Shown: positions 1-5,665 of the stretch, one piece after another
How positions within the stretch are numbered: the stretch's first letter is position 1
Layout of the letters: each line of letters starts with the position of its first letter
Assembly: GCA_027323595.1 (NCBI GenBank)
Contig: DAHWBL010000244.1
Coordinates: 1 to 6,601 of the forward strand
Direction of reading: 5' to 3'
DNA: 6,601 bases
Source of the DNA: Acetobacteraceae bacterium
GTDB lineage: Bacteria; Pseudomonadota; Alphaproteobacteria; Acetobacterales; Acetobacteraceae
Program-made: the position numbers and the translations under genes
The notes under the pieces: model-generated
What the model was told of the DNA's origin: nothing
Databases searched by the model: none
Seen by the model: only the letters and a program-made list of their open reading frames with translations

Positions 1-552
1 CGCCACCGCCAGCGCCGCGACCCCGGCCGCCAAGGTTGCGGCCGAAGCCGGCTCGGGCACGTTCGCGGTGTCGAGCGACCACACCGCATAGGCGGCGTTG
101 GCGCTACGCGCCGCCAACGAGGCGGAGAGGTTCCCGGCAAAGACCGTGCCGTTGCGGAAATCGAATTCAGATACCGAGACGACGGTGGACGTCACGTTAA
201 ACGGCGTCAAGATAAAGGATTGCAGGTTACCGGCCACAGGGAGGCCGATCTGCGAAGCGTTCTGGAAGGCAGCAACACCGATTTCGGTGAGCAGCGCATT
301 CGCCGCGGCGGTGGCATCCGCGCTGGTGACGAACGCAAAGGTACTCGCGGCGCAGTTACTGAAGACCGCGCTGCAGCTCGAGGTCTCGAACAGCACGTTA
401 TAAAGCTGGCTGTTGACGCTGACCCCGCTCGCCCCGAGCAGTTCCTGGGGGTTGGACGTGGAATATTGCAGCACCGGCGCGGCGAGCGCGCCCTGGGCGC
501 CCAGCAGCAGGGCCGCTGCCGACAACGTCTTGCACAGATGATGATTGGCCAC
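1..552 (-). CDS. PEP-CTERM sorting domain-containing secreted protein (3' end outside window)
   Basis: Reading down from GTG 552 gives 184 codons without a stop to the window edge. Residues 1-24 form a signal peptide: a short polar start with K8, a hydrophobic AAALLLGA core and an ALA|AP cleavage site. The mature part is rich in Ser, Ala, Asn and Val, with two close cysteines (C60, C67) that could form a disulfide. Near the C-terminus comes VPEP (165-168) and then a hydrophobic Ala/Leu/Val stretch to residue 184; the basic cluster expected next would lie just outside the window. This is the PEP-CTERM signal, which in known systems is cut and anchored by an exosortase in exopolysaccharide-producing bacteria. 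The central pattern (V-N-x-x-LY-x-V-x-F, then C-x6-C, then F-x-F and an ALL helix) resembles a type I recall from other PEP-CTERM proteins. Molecular function is unknown. GTG is the only start codon after the in-frame TAA at 579-577, and GGGGGA precedes it. No exosortase gene is visible here. Confidence 0.85.
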   Translation of the reverse strand, partial: MANHHLCKTLSAAALLLGAQGALAAPVLQYSTSNPQELLGASGVSVNSQLYNVLFETSSCSAVFSNCAASTFAFVTSADATAAANALLTEIGVAAFQNASQIGLPVAGNLQSFILTPFNVTSTVVSVSEFDFRNGTVFAGNLSASLAARSANAAYAVWSLDTANVPEPASAATLAAGVAALAVA

Positions 553-557
553 GCCCG

Positions 558-563
558 TCCCCC
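558..563 (-). promoter_or_regulatory. Ribosome binding site deciding the GTG start of the PEP-CTERM gene
   Basis: On the minus strand GGGGGA lies 5 bases before GTG 552. An in-frame TAA at 579-577 closes the frame just upstream and no other ATG, GTG or TTG follows it before 552. The non-ATG start is therefore well supported. Confidence 0.6.
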
Positions 564-669
564 GAACTGTTGCCGATTAACAAAAAATCTGGTGCCACAA
601 TGGCCAAGTCATTGCAAGCGCTTCATTATTGAAAAGATTTTTACCCTCGGGCGCGCGCCCCGCCAACCG
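564..669 (-). promoter_or_regulatory. AT-rich leader/promoter region of the PEP-CTERM gene
   Basis: The spacer between the OsmC-family stop and the PEP-CTERM start is clearly richer in A+T than the rest of the window, especially 570-645, as expected of a promoter region. On the minus strand it holds TGGCAC (597-592), the -24 half of a sigma-54 promoter, but the GC expected in the -12 half is replaced by T's. It also holds an 8-bp palindrome AAGCGCTT (616-623) inside an imperfect dyad of the kind bound by LacI-family regulators. I could not pick a convincing -35/-10 pair, so the promoter class is undecided. Confidence 0.4.
649..660 (-). terminator. Weak GC palindrome after the OsmC-family gene
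   Basis: A 12-base perfect palindrome GGGCGCGCGCCC lies 9 bases after the OsmC-family stop codon. On the minus strand it is followed by CGAGGG and then TAAAAATCTTTT. It has no proper loop and no clean U-run, so it is at best a weak or factor-assisted terminator. Confidence 0.25.
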
Positions 670-1131
670 TCACCCCATCGCCAGCGCCGGCCGCACCACC
701 GCCCCGTCCGGCCCGACCACCGCGACGCGGATCGGCACGCCGGCGCGCACGCTTTGCGACACCGTGCAGAAATCCTCTAACTGCGCGAGCGCGCGCTCCA
801 GATGCGCGAGCCCGGCCGGCGCCACCCCCAGCGCCAGCGTCACCTCGATGCCGAGCACCCGCAGCCGGTTCTTCTCGTTGCGCCCGATCTCGCACGTCGC
901 CGTCGCGGTCATCGGCCCAGGGTCCTCGCGGAACTTGTTGCAAGCGAACACCAGGCTCGCCGACAGGCAGTTCGCCACGGCGGCTCCCAGCAACTGCGAC
1001 GGCGAGGGGCCGGCGGTCTCACCGAGCGGCGCTGGTTCATCGGCGACCATCGCATCGATGGTTGGTCCGAAATCGACGAGGAACCGATACCGGTCCTGGC
1101 GTGTGATCGAGACGCTTACCTGATCGCTCAT
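670..1131 (-). CDS. OsmC family protein (thiol peroxidase-like)
   Basis: A 153-residue protein of normal length for the OsmC/Ohr superfamily. These are dimeric cytosolic proteins whose characterised members reduce organic hydroperoxides with a reactive cysteine pair. The signature parts are present: GPSPSQLLGAAVANC (41-55), giving the first conserved cysteine C55 at the start of the central helix, and EDFCTVSQSVRAGVP (119-133), giving the second, C122. The 67-residue spacing is close to that in known family members. Two further cysteines (C64, C80) are also present. The start is secure: AAGGAG lies 6 bases before ATG 1131. The gene is divergent from hmgA, and the PEP-CTERM gene lies 117 bases downstream on the same strand, probably under its own promoter. 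Membership of OsmC is firm. Whether it is a true hydroperoxide reductase or one of the many uncharacterised OsmC-like proteins cannot be told, so no symbol is given. Confidence 0.9.
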   Translation of the reverse strand: MSDQVSVSITRQDRYRFLVDFGPTIDAMVADEPAPLGETAGPSPSQLLGAAVANCLSASLVFACNKFREDPGPMTATATCEIGRNEKNRLRVLGIEVTLALGVAPAGLAHLERALAQLEDFCTVSQSVRAGVPIRVAVVGPDGAVVRPALAMG

Positions 1132-1137
1132 GGTTTT

Positions 1138-1143
1138 CTCCTT
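1138..1143 (-). promoter_or_regulatory. Strong Shine-Dalgarno of the OsmC-family gene
   Basis: AAGGAG on the minus strand with a 6-base spacer (AAAACC) to ATG 1131. It is the best ribosome binding site in the window and suggests high expression. Confidence 0.7.
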
Positions 1144-1152
1144 TGATCACGG

Positions 1153-1169
1153 CCAGGGCTCTGCCCTGG
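1153..1169. repeat. Perfect short hairpin, CCAGGGC/GCCCTGG
   Basis: Seven fully complementary bases on each side of a 3-base loop (TCT). It lies 10 bases beyond the ribosome binding site of the OsmC-family gene, so it would fall in that gene's mRNA leader. Similar CCAGGGC...GCCCTGG hairpins next to GGGTCC are, in my recollection, common between genes in Acetobacteraceae. A related hairpin with one G-T pair lies at 1351-1365. Confidence 0.5.
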
Positions 1170-1187
1170 ACCCGCTGAGGCAGGGAG

Positions 1188-1351
1188 GCCCCAGACCCCT
1201 GTAGCTTAAAACCCTTCGGGCGGGAGCATCCTGCCTTCACACACCGGGCTTGAAAAAAATCGATATCGTAATGAATGAGGAGAATTGTGGGCGCGAAGGC
1301 GGGATGCTCCCGCCCTACACGCCACCGGGCTTGAGTTCTGGGGTCCGGGGC
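1188..1351. repeat. Composite nested inverted repeat in the OsmC gene-hmgA intergenic region
   Basis: Two inverted-repeat pairs share nearly one centre. The outer pair is 1188-1199 with 1340-1351, matching 11 of 12. The inner pair is 1218-1238 with 1295-1315, matching 20 of 21, the one mismatch being a G-T pair in RNA. Each inner arm is itself a small hairpin (GGCGGGA, three bases, TCCTGCC or TCCCGCC). The palindrome CGATATCG (1261-1268) sits close to the centre in an A/T-rich core. There is also a 12-base direct repeat CACCGGGCTTGA (1242-1253 and 1323-1334). The layout resembles paired REP elements (BIMEs) or a small non-coding mobile palindrome. There are no obvious target-site duplications. 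It fills most of the 308-base gap between the divergent genes; the rest holds the hmgA promoter candidate. Confidence 0.6.
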
Positions 1352-1365
1352 GGGGCAGCGCCCTG
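1351..1365. repeat. Short hairpin CGGGGC/GCCCTG
   Basis: Six base pairs, one of them G-T, close over an AGC loop. Together with the preceding GGGGTCC (1340-1346) it mirrors the GCCCTGGACCC segment at 1163-1173, extending the symmetry of the composite repeat outward. Confidence 0.4.
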
Positions 1366-1404
1366 CCTGAATCCCCCACCCTGTCGCCGCCGCCGTTCCC
1401 CCAC

Positions 1405-1410
1405 TATACT
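1405..1410 (+). promoter_or_regulatory. Candidate -10 box for hmgA
   Basis: TATACT is the best -10-like hexamer in the spacer and lies 29 bases before the hmgA start. The matching -35 position (about 1382-1387, TGTCGC) is poor, so the promoter may need an activator or the call may be wrong. The predicted mRNA leader would be only about 20-25 bases. Confidence 0.3.
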
Positions 1411-1426
1411 GCCCCAAACAACCCCC

Positions 1427-1431
1427 GGGAG
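1427..1431 (+). promoter_or_regulatory. Ribosome binding site of hmgA
   Basis: GGGAG followed by an 8-base spacer to ATG 1440. It supports this start, which also agrees with where homogentisate dioxygenases normally begin relative to the QSGFGNEF motif. Confidence 0.55.
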
Positions 1432-1439
1432 AACGCGCC

Positions 1440-2753
1440 ATGGCACCCGATTCCGCCAGCCACACGCTGGGACTCGCCGAACCGCCCACCCAGTCCGGCT
1501 TCGGCAATGAGTTCGCCACCGAGGCGCGTGCGGGGGCCTTGCCGGTCGGGCGCAACTCGCCGCAGCGCGCGCCGCTGGGGCTGTATGCCGAGCAGCTTTC
1601 GGGCACGCCCTTCACCGCCCCGCGCGCGGAGATGCGCCGGTCGTGGCTGTATCGGATCCGGCCCTCCGCCGGCCATCCGGCATGGAGCCAGGTGGCGTCG
1701 GGTAATTTTCTCACCGGCCCGTTCGCCGCCTCGGCCAGCCCCAACCGGCTGCGCTGGGACCCGCTGGCGATCCCTGACGCGCCCACCGATTTTCTCGCCG
1801 GCATCACCACCATGGCCGGAGCCGGTGGTGCCGAGGATGGCGGCATCGCTGCCCTTGTCTACACCGCCAACCGCTCGATGGAGCGCATCTTCTGCAACGC
1901 CGACGCCGAGATGCTGATCGTCCCGCAGCTCGGTCGGCTGCGGCTGGTGACCGAACTTGGCATATTGCACCTGCATCCGCGCGAAATCGCGGTGATCCCG
2001 CGCGGGGTGCGCCTGCGCGTCGAGCTGCTGGATGAGGCGGCGCGCGGCTACATCGCGGAGAATTTCGGCGCCGTGCTGCGCCTGCCCGAGCTTGGCCCGC
2101 TCGGCTCCAACGGTCTGGCCAACCCGCGCGACTTCCTCGCGCCGGTCGCCAGCTTCGAGGACATCGACGCGCCCACCACCATCATCCAGAAATATTGCGG
2201 CACCATGTGGCAGACCGTGATGGACCACTCGCCGCTCGACGTGGTCGCCTGGCACGGCAACTACACGCCGTATAAATACGATCTCGCGCGGTTCAACGTC
2301 ATCGGCTCGATCAGCTTCGACCACCCTGATCCGTCGATTTTCACCGTGCTCACCTCGCCAACCTCCACGCCGGGCACGGCGAACCTTGATTTCGTCATCT
2401 TCCCGCCGCGCTGGATGGTCGCCGAGGACACTTTCCGGCCGCCGTGGTTCCATCGCAACATCATGAACGAGTTCATGGGGCTGATCGAAGGCCAGTATGA
2501 CGCCAAGGCGGACGGGTTCAGCCCTGGCGGCATCAGCCTGCATACGCGCTTTTCCGCGCACGGCCCCGATGTCGCGAGCTTCGAGGCCGCCTCGGTCGCG
2601 ACGCTCGCGCCTCACAAGCAGCAGGCCACGCTCGCCTTCATGTTCGAGACCAGCCGGGTGCTGCACCCCAGCGAACCGGCGCTGGCGAGCCCCGCGCTGC
2701 AAGCCGATTACGATGCCTGCTGGGGCGACTTCCGCAAGCTCTTTGCCGGCTGA
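1440..2753 (+). CDS. hmgA: Homogentisate 1,2-dioxygenase
   Basis: HmgA opens the aromatic ring of homogentisate with O2 to give maleylacetoacetate, in cytosolic tyrosine/phenylalanine breakdown. The 437 residues match the usual length. The N-terminal block QSGFGNEFATEA (18-29), then PVGRNSPQRAP and GLYAEQLSGT (47-56), is diagnostic. The catalytic cupin region has FRPPWFHRNIMNEFMGL: H338 and E344 are iron ligands, and H374 in SAHGPD is the third. The spacing equals that of human HGD H335/E341/H371. Active-site histidines H295 (FDHPDPS) and H368 (SLH) are also kept, so the enzyme should be active. The start has a good ribosome binding site. It diverges from the OsmC-family gene across a palindromic element. 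The following flippase gene begins 20 bases after the stop. No fumarylacetoacetase, maleylacetoacetate isomerase or HppD is in view, so the gene lacks its usual pathway partners here. Confidence 0.97.
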   Translation: MAPDSASHTLGLAEPPTQSGFGNEFATEARAGALPVGRNSPQRAPLGLYAEQLSGTPFTAPRAEMRRSWLYRIRPSAGHPAWSQVASGNFLTGPFAASASPNRLRWDPLAIPDAPTDFLAGITTMAGAGGAEDGGIAALVYTANRSMERIFCNADAEMLIVPQLGRLRLVTELGILHLHPREIAVIPRGVRLRVELLDEAARGYIAENFGAVLRLPELGPLGSNGLANPRDFLAPVASFEDIDAPTTIIQKYCGTMWQTVMDHSPLDVVAWHGNYTPYKYDLARFNVIGSISFDHPDPSIFTVLTSPTSTPGTANLDFVIFPPRWMVAEDTFRPPWFHRNIMNEFMGLIEGQYDAKADGFSPGGISLHTRFSAHGPDVASFEAASVATLAPHKQQATLAFMFETSRVLHPSEPALASPALQADYDACWGDFRKLFAG

Positions 2754-2773
2754 GCCCGCCCGCGGCCCGCCGC

Positions 2774-4219
2774 ATGGCTGAACCCGCCGCCGGGCTGCGC
2801 GAGCGGGTGCTGGGCGGTCTCGCCTGGGGGTCGGCGGCGCGGCTGTTCGGCCAGCTCATCAACTGGGCGATGACGCTGGTGGTGCTGCGCTTCCTGCTGC
2901 CGGCCGATTACGGGCTGATGGCGATCACCGCGGCGATCGCCGGATTTCTCGAATCCCTCGGCTTCGTGGGCTTCCGCGACGCGCTGGTGCAGGCCGCCGA
3001 GCTCACCGACGCCACCCGCGCGCGCGCCTTCGCCATGGTGCTCGCCACCACCGCCATCACCGTCGGGCTGCTGCTGCTGCTGGCCGGGCCGATCGCGGGA
3101 TTTTTTCACCAGCCGGGTCTGTCAGCGCTGCTGCGCACGATGAGTCTGGGGCTGGTGTTCTCCGCCGTCGCGGTGCTGCCCAAGGCCGAGCTGGACCGCG
3201 ATCTGCGGTTGAAGGACAGCGCGCGGGTGGAGCTGTTGAGCGGCGTGATCGGCGGTGCGACCGTGCTCGGGCTGGCGATCGGTGGATATGGCGTGTGGTC
3301 GCTGGCGATCGGGCAATTGCTCGGCGCGGGGCTGCGCGCGGGCGGCTATTTCTGGCTCGCCCCGTGCTGGCTGGCGCCGCGCTGGGCGCCGCTGCGCGAG
3401 GCGCGGCTGTTGCGCTTCGCCGGCTGGCGCGCCGGCGATTATTCGGTCTGGTATCTGTCCACCCAGATCGACGTGCTGATCATCGGGCGCATCCTGGGCG
3501 ACCAGGCGGTGGCGATCTATGCGGTGGCGCGCACCATCGCGGCACTGCCGGTCACCAAGACCGCCACGGTGCTCAATTCCATCGCCGCGCCGGCCTTTTC
3601 GCGCATCCAGCATGATCCGGCGCTGGCCGGCGCTTACCTGGGCAAATCCATGCGCCTGCTCAGCTTCATCGCGTTTCCGATCTTTTTCGGCATCACCGCC
3701 ACCGCGCCCGAGATCGTGCCGGTGGTGCTGGGCGGCAACTGGGCGCAGGCGGTGCTGCCGTTGCAGATCATCGCGCTCGGCATGGCCATCCGCCCGGCCG
3801 GCACGGTGGCGCCGGCACTGCTGATCGGGCTGGGGCATGCGCGCAGCGTGTTCCACAACACGCTGCTCGGGCTCGGGCTGTTCACCGTCGCGTTTCTGCT
3901 TGGCAGCCACTGGGGCATCGTCGGCGTCAGCCTGGCCAGCGCGATCGTGTTTCCGTTGCAGCTGCTGCAGATGCTGGTGCGGGTGCGCGCCGCGACCAGG
4001 GTGGGGCTGGCCGCCATGCTGGGCCCGATGCTGCCGCCGCTGCTCTGCGCGCTGGCGATGCTCGCGGTGCTGGCGGCACTGCGCCCGCTGCTGGGCGGCT
4101 GGTCGCCGGCGGCGCGGCTGCCGGTTCTGGTCGGTGTCGGCGCGGTGGCCTACGTCAGTGCCGCGACGCTGATCTGCCGCCCGTTGCTGCGCGAACTGCT
4201 CGGCCTGCTCAGGCGCTGA
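2774..4219 (+). CDS. Oligosaccharide flippase family protein (Wzx/TuaB-like)
   Basis: A 481-residue, very hydrophobic protein of the MOP superfamily, of the type that moves lipid-linked sugar units across the inner membrane for exopolysaccharide, capsule or O-antigen assembly. Features typical of the WzxC/TuaB branch are LRFLLPADYGLMA (38-50), FVGFRDALVQ (64-73), the LRFAGW...IDVLIIGRILG block (213-242), APAFSRIQHDP (272-282), and PEIVPVVLGGNWAQAVLPLQIIAL (312-335). Hydrophobic segments run along the whole chain, consistent with 12-14 membrane helices. ATG 2774 has no clear Shine-Dalgarno, but the N-terminal pattern (LRERVLGGLAWGSAARL) fits the family and leaves little room for change. The 20-base gap after hmgA allows co-transcription or translational coupling, though the functions are unrelated. 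Its stop lies 3 bases from that of the converging mlaC. The sugar substrate cannot be told, and no glycosyltransferase, polymerase or other polysaccharide gene is in view. Confidence 0.88.
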   Translation: MAEPAAGLRERVLGGLAWGSAARLFGQLINWAMTLVVLRFLLPADYGLMAITAAIAGFLESLGFVGFRDALVQAAELTDATRARAFAMVLATTAITVGLLLLLAGPIAGFFHQPGLSALLRTMSLGLVFSAVAVLPKAELDRDLRLKDSARVELLSGVIGGATVLGLAIGGYGVWSLAIGQLLGAGLRAGGYFWLAPCWLAPRWAPLREARLLRFAGWRAGDYSVWYLSTQIDVLIIGRILGDQAVAIYAVARTIAALPVTKTATVLNSIAAPAFSRIQHDPALAGAYLGKSMRLLSFIAFPIFFGITATAPEIVPVVLGGNWAQAVLPLQIIALGMAIRPAGTVAPALLIGLGHARSVFHNTLLGLGLFTVAFLLGSHWGIVGVSLASAIVFPLQLLQMLVRVRAATRVGLAAMLGPMLPPLLCALAMLAVLAALRPLLGGWSPAARLPVLVGVGAVAYVSAATLICRPLLRELLGLLRR

Positions 4220-4227
4220 GCGTCAGC
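4215..4227. repeat. Small dyad spanning the two converging stop codons
   Basis: GCTGA-GCG-TCAGC contains the flippase TGA (4217-4219) and the complement of the mlaC TGA (4223-4225). Five base pairs and no T-run on either side make it a poor terminator. It may simply reflect two facing TGA codons. Confidence 0.25.
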
Positions 4228-4837
4228 CGCCGTCGGTGGTGGCCTGTTTGCGCAACTGCGCGATCAGCGTGCCCACATCGGCGTTGTTGCGGGTCAGGTA
4301 GCTGTCATAGTCCTTGCGGGTGGTGATGCGCAGGCTGGTGCCCTCGGCGATCATGTCGGCGAGCTTCGGCTCGCCGGCCTGGGTCACCACCAGCCAGTCC
4401 AGGGCCGCCGGGGCGTTGTTGGGCCGGGTGATGGTGGTTGACACGATCACCCCTTCCTCGCGCGCCTGCGCCCGGCCGACCTCGATCTTCACGCCGCTAT
4501 AGTCGCCGAGCCGCCCGGTGATGGATTTCACCAGCACCGCGTGGAACAGGGTGAGATAATCGTTCTGCTGGGCCATCGAGGCGGTGCGCCAGAAGCGGCC
4601 GAGGCAGAACCGGGCGATGCCGTCCACATCGACATTGCTGTCCACCAGCGGGCGCATGCGCGCCTGCTTGTCGGCGACGGGGGCGGAAGAATTGAGCACC
4701 GCCAGCAGCGCATCGGCGGTTTTCTGCACAAACGCGCGCGCGGTCGCCTCCTGGGCCGCGGCATCGCCCGCGGGTGCGGCGCGCGCGGCTCCGGCGAACA
4801 GCGTGGTGAGAAGAAAAATCCCGCGTCGTGTCAGCAT
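4223..4837 (-). CDS. mlaC: MlaC/Ttg2D family phospholipid-binding ABC transporter protein
   Basis: A periplasmic lipid carrier of the MlaC (Ttg2/YrbC, toluene-tolerance) family, which shuttles phospholipid between the outer-membrane MlaA complex and the inner-membrane MlaFEDB pump. From ATG 4837 it is 204 residues, a normal length. It begins with a signal peptide, MLTRRGIFLLTTLFAGAARA|AP. The TRRGIF segment resembles a twin-arginine motif, so export could be by Tat or Sec. The mature part has family features: an N-terminal helix (ARAFVQKTADALLAVL), the DVDGIARFCLGRFWRTAS block, YLTLFHAVLVKSITGRLGDYSG, then beta strands with VVTQAGEPKLADMIAEGTSL, and a C-terminal helix with RKDYDSYL. A start at ATG 4870 would add 11 residues ahead of the signal peptide and has no ribosome binding site, so I reject it, although the site at 4837 is also only modest. 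The gene follows mlaA after 66 bases and is probably one operon with it. The hopanoid-associated paralogue HpnM is a possible alternative identity. Confidence 0.87.
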   Translation of the reverse strand: MLTRRGIFLLTTLFAGAARAAPAGDAAAQEATARAFVQKTADALLAVLNSSAPVADKQARMRPLVDSNVDVDGIARFCLGRFWRTASMAQQNDYLTLFHAVLVKSITGRLGDYSGVKIEVGRAQAREEGVIVSTTITRPNNAPAALDWLVVTQAGEPKLADMIAEGTSLRITTRKDYDSYLTRNNADVGTLIAQLRKQATTDGG

Positions 4838-4903
4838 GTTTTCAAATCCGCGCAATGGATGGACAGGCATGGTGGGCGCAAGGGGCGGTCTCGCGTGGCG
4901 GGC

Positions 4904-5653
4904 TCATTGGGTCACCCCGCCGCGCGCCTGGGCGATCTGCTGCGCCCGGTTCTGGTTATACAGGCTGCGCAGGGTGGCGTATGGGTCGAGCGCAGTTTTC
5001 TTGATTTCGGCCAGATCGTCCAGATGCCGCTCGCGCGCGTCGATCGCGCTCACGCCGAAGCGGCTGTAGGCGAACAGCAGCCAGTTCGGGCCGCTGAGAT
5101 AGGTGCTCGGATCGAGCCCGATGTCGCCGGCGAAGCCGACCGCGTCGCGCACATTGCTCGGCCCCAGCAACGGCAGGAACAGGAACGGCCCGGGGTCCGC
5201 GCCCCACAGCGCCAGGGTCATGCCGAAATCGGCGTCGTGGCGCGCGATGCCCCAGATCTGCGCCACGTCGATCAAGCCGCCGAGCCCGACGGTGGTGTTG
5301 ACCAGCAGCCGCGCGGCGGTGTCGCCGGCGCCGTCCAGGTGGCCCTCCAGCAGATCGTTGGCCAGCAGCGGCACCGACCCGATATTGAGCAGCACATGAT
5401 GCACGCCCTCGCGCACCGAATCCGGCACCGCGGCGCGATAGCCGCGCGCCAAAGGGGCGAAAATGGCGGAGTCGAGGCTGTCATTGACCTCATAGATCAC
5501 CCGGTTGGTGGGCTCCAGCGGGTCGTTGTTCTCGCGATATTCGGCCAGTGCATCGGCGTCGGAGGCCGGCGGCGGGGTGGCACATCCCACCAGCACCCCG
5601 GCCAGGCACAGACCGATCAGCAGCGATGGCAGTCGCGATGTCATCAAACCCAT
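4904..5653 (-). CDS. mlaA: MlaA/VacJ family outer-membrane lipoprotein
   Basis: MlaA (VacJ) sits in the outer membrane and removes misplaced phospholipids from the outer leaflet, passing them to MlaC; this keeps the lipid asymmetry that makes the envelope a barrier. The 249-residue product starts with a lipoprotein signal peptide ending in the lipobox LVGC, with lipidated C24 and Ala at +2, which fits outer-membrane sorting. The VacJ domain covers about 44-236. It has DPLEPTNRVIYEVN (44-57), NTTVGLGGLIDVA (119-131), WGADPGPFLFLPLLGPSNVRD (150-170) and the closing DPYATLRSLYNQNR (223-236), all characteristic. ATG 5653 has AGAGGGG 5 bases upstream, which favours it over the in-frame ATG at 5644. 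mlaC follows in the same direction. The genes for the inner-membrane pump (mlaFEDB) are not in the window; in many bacteria mlaA lies apart from them. Confidence 0.94.
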   Translation of the reverse strand: MGLMTSRLPSLLIGLCLAGVLVGCATPPPASDADALAEYRENNDPLEPTNRVIYEVNDSLDSAIFAPLARGYRAAVPDSVREGVHHVLLNIGSVPLLANDLLEGHLDGAGDTAARLLVNTTVGLGGLIDVAQIWGIARHDADFGMTLALWGADPGPFLFLPLLGPSNVRDAVGFAGDIGLDPSTYLSGPNWLLFAYSRFGVSAIDARERHLDDLAEIKKTALDPYATLRSLYNQNRAQQIAQARGGVTQ

Positions 5654-5658
5654 CAGAA

Positions 5659-5665
5659 CCCCTCT
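5659..5665 (-). promoter_or_regulatory. Ribosome binding site selecting the first mlaA start
   Basis: AGAGGGG on the minus strand with a 5-base spacer to ATG 5653. The second in-frame ATG (5644) has only GGG nearby, so the longer start is preferred. Confidence 0.5.

Noticed and set aside
398..607. 69-codon minus-strand frame with ATG 607 in the PEP-CTERM leader
   Set aside because: It is in a different frame from the PEP-CTERM protein and gives an Arg/Gly/Ala-rich tail. The GTG 552 frame has a signal peptide and sorting tail and is clearly the gene.
220..780. 186-codon plus-strand frame opposite the PEP-CTERM and OsmC-family genes
   Set aside because: It crosses the AT-rich leader and ends inside the OsmC-family gene antisense. 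It has no family features and is Arg/His-rich.
1250..1510. Small plus-strand frame starting at TTG inside the palindrome, with an AGGAG at 1278-1282
   Set aside because: The frame runs through the repeat and out of frame into hmgA. The AGGAG before GTG 1287 is striking, but the encoded peptide is repeat-derived and has no recognisable feature.
1037..1846. 269-codon minus-strand frame running from hmgA through the palindromic spacer into the OsmC-family gene
   Set aside because: It runs antisense through hmgA, through the repeat element, and into another frame of the OsmC-family gene. No ribosome binding site or family pattern is visible.
1404..2702. 432-codon open frame on the minus strand, antisense to hmgA
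   Set aside because: The translation is low-complexity and rich in Arg, Ala and Gly, as expected of antisense frames in GC-rich genes. hmgA on the other strand is fully conserved with all catalytic residues.
3122..3910. 262-codon minus-strand frame inside the flippase gene
   Set aside because: It is antisense to a recognisable membrane protein, and its Arg/Gln/His-rich composition is the usual complement of Leu/Ala/Val codons.
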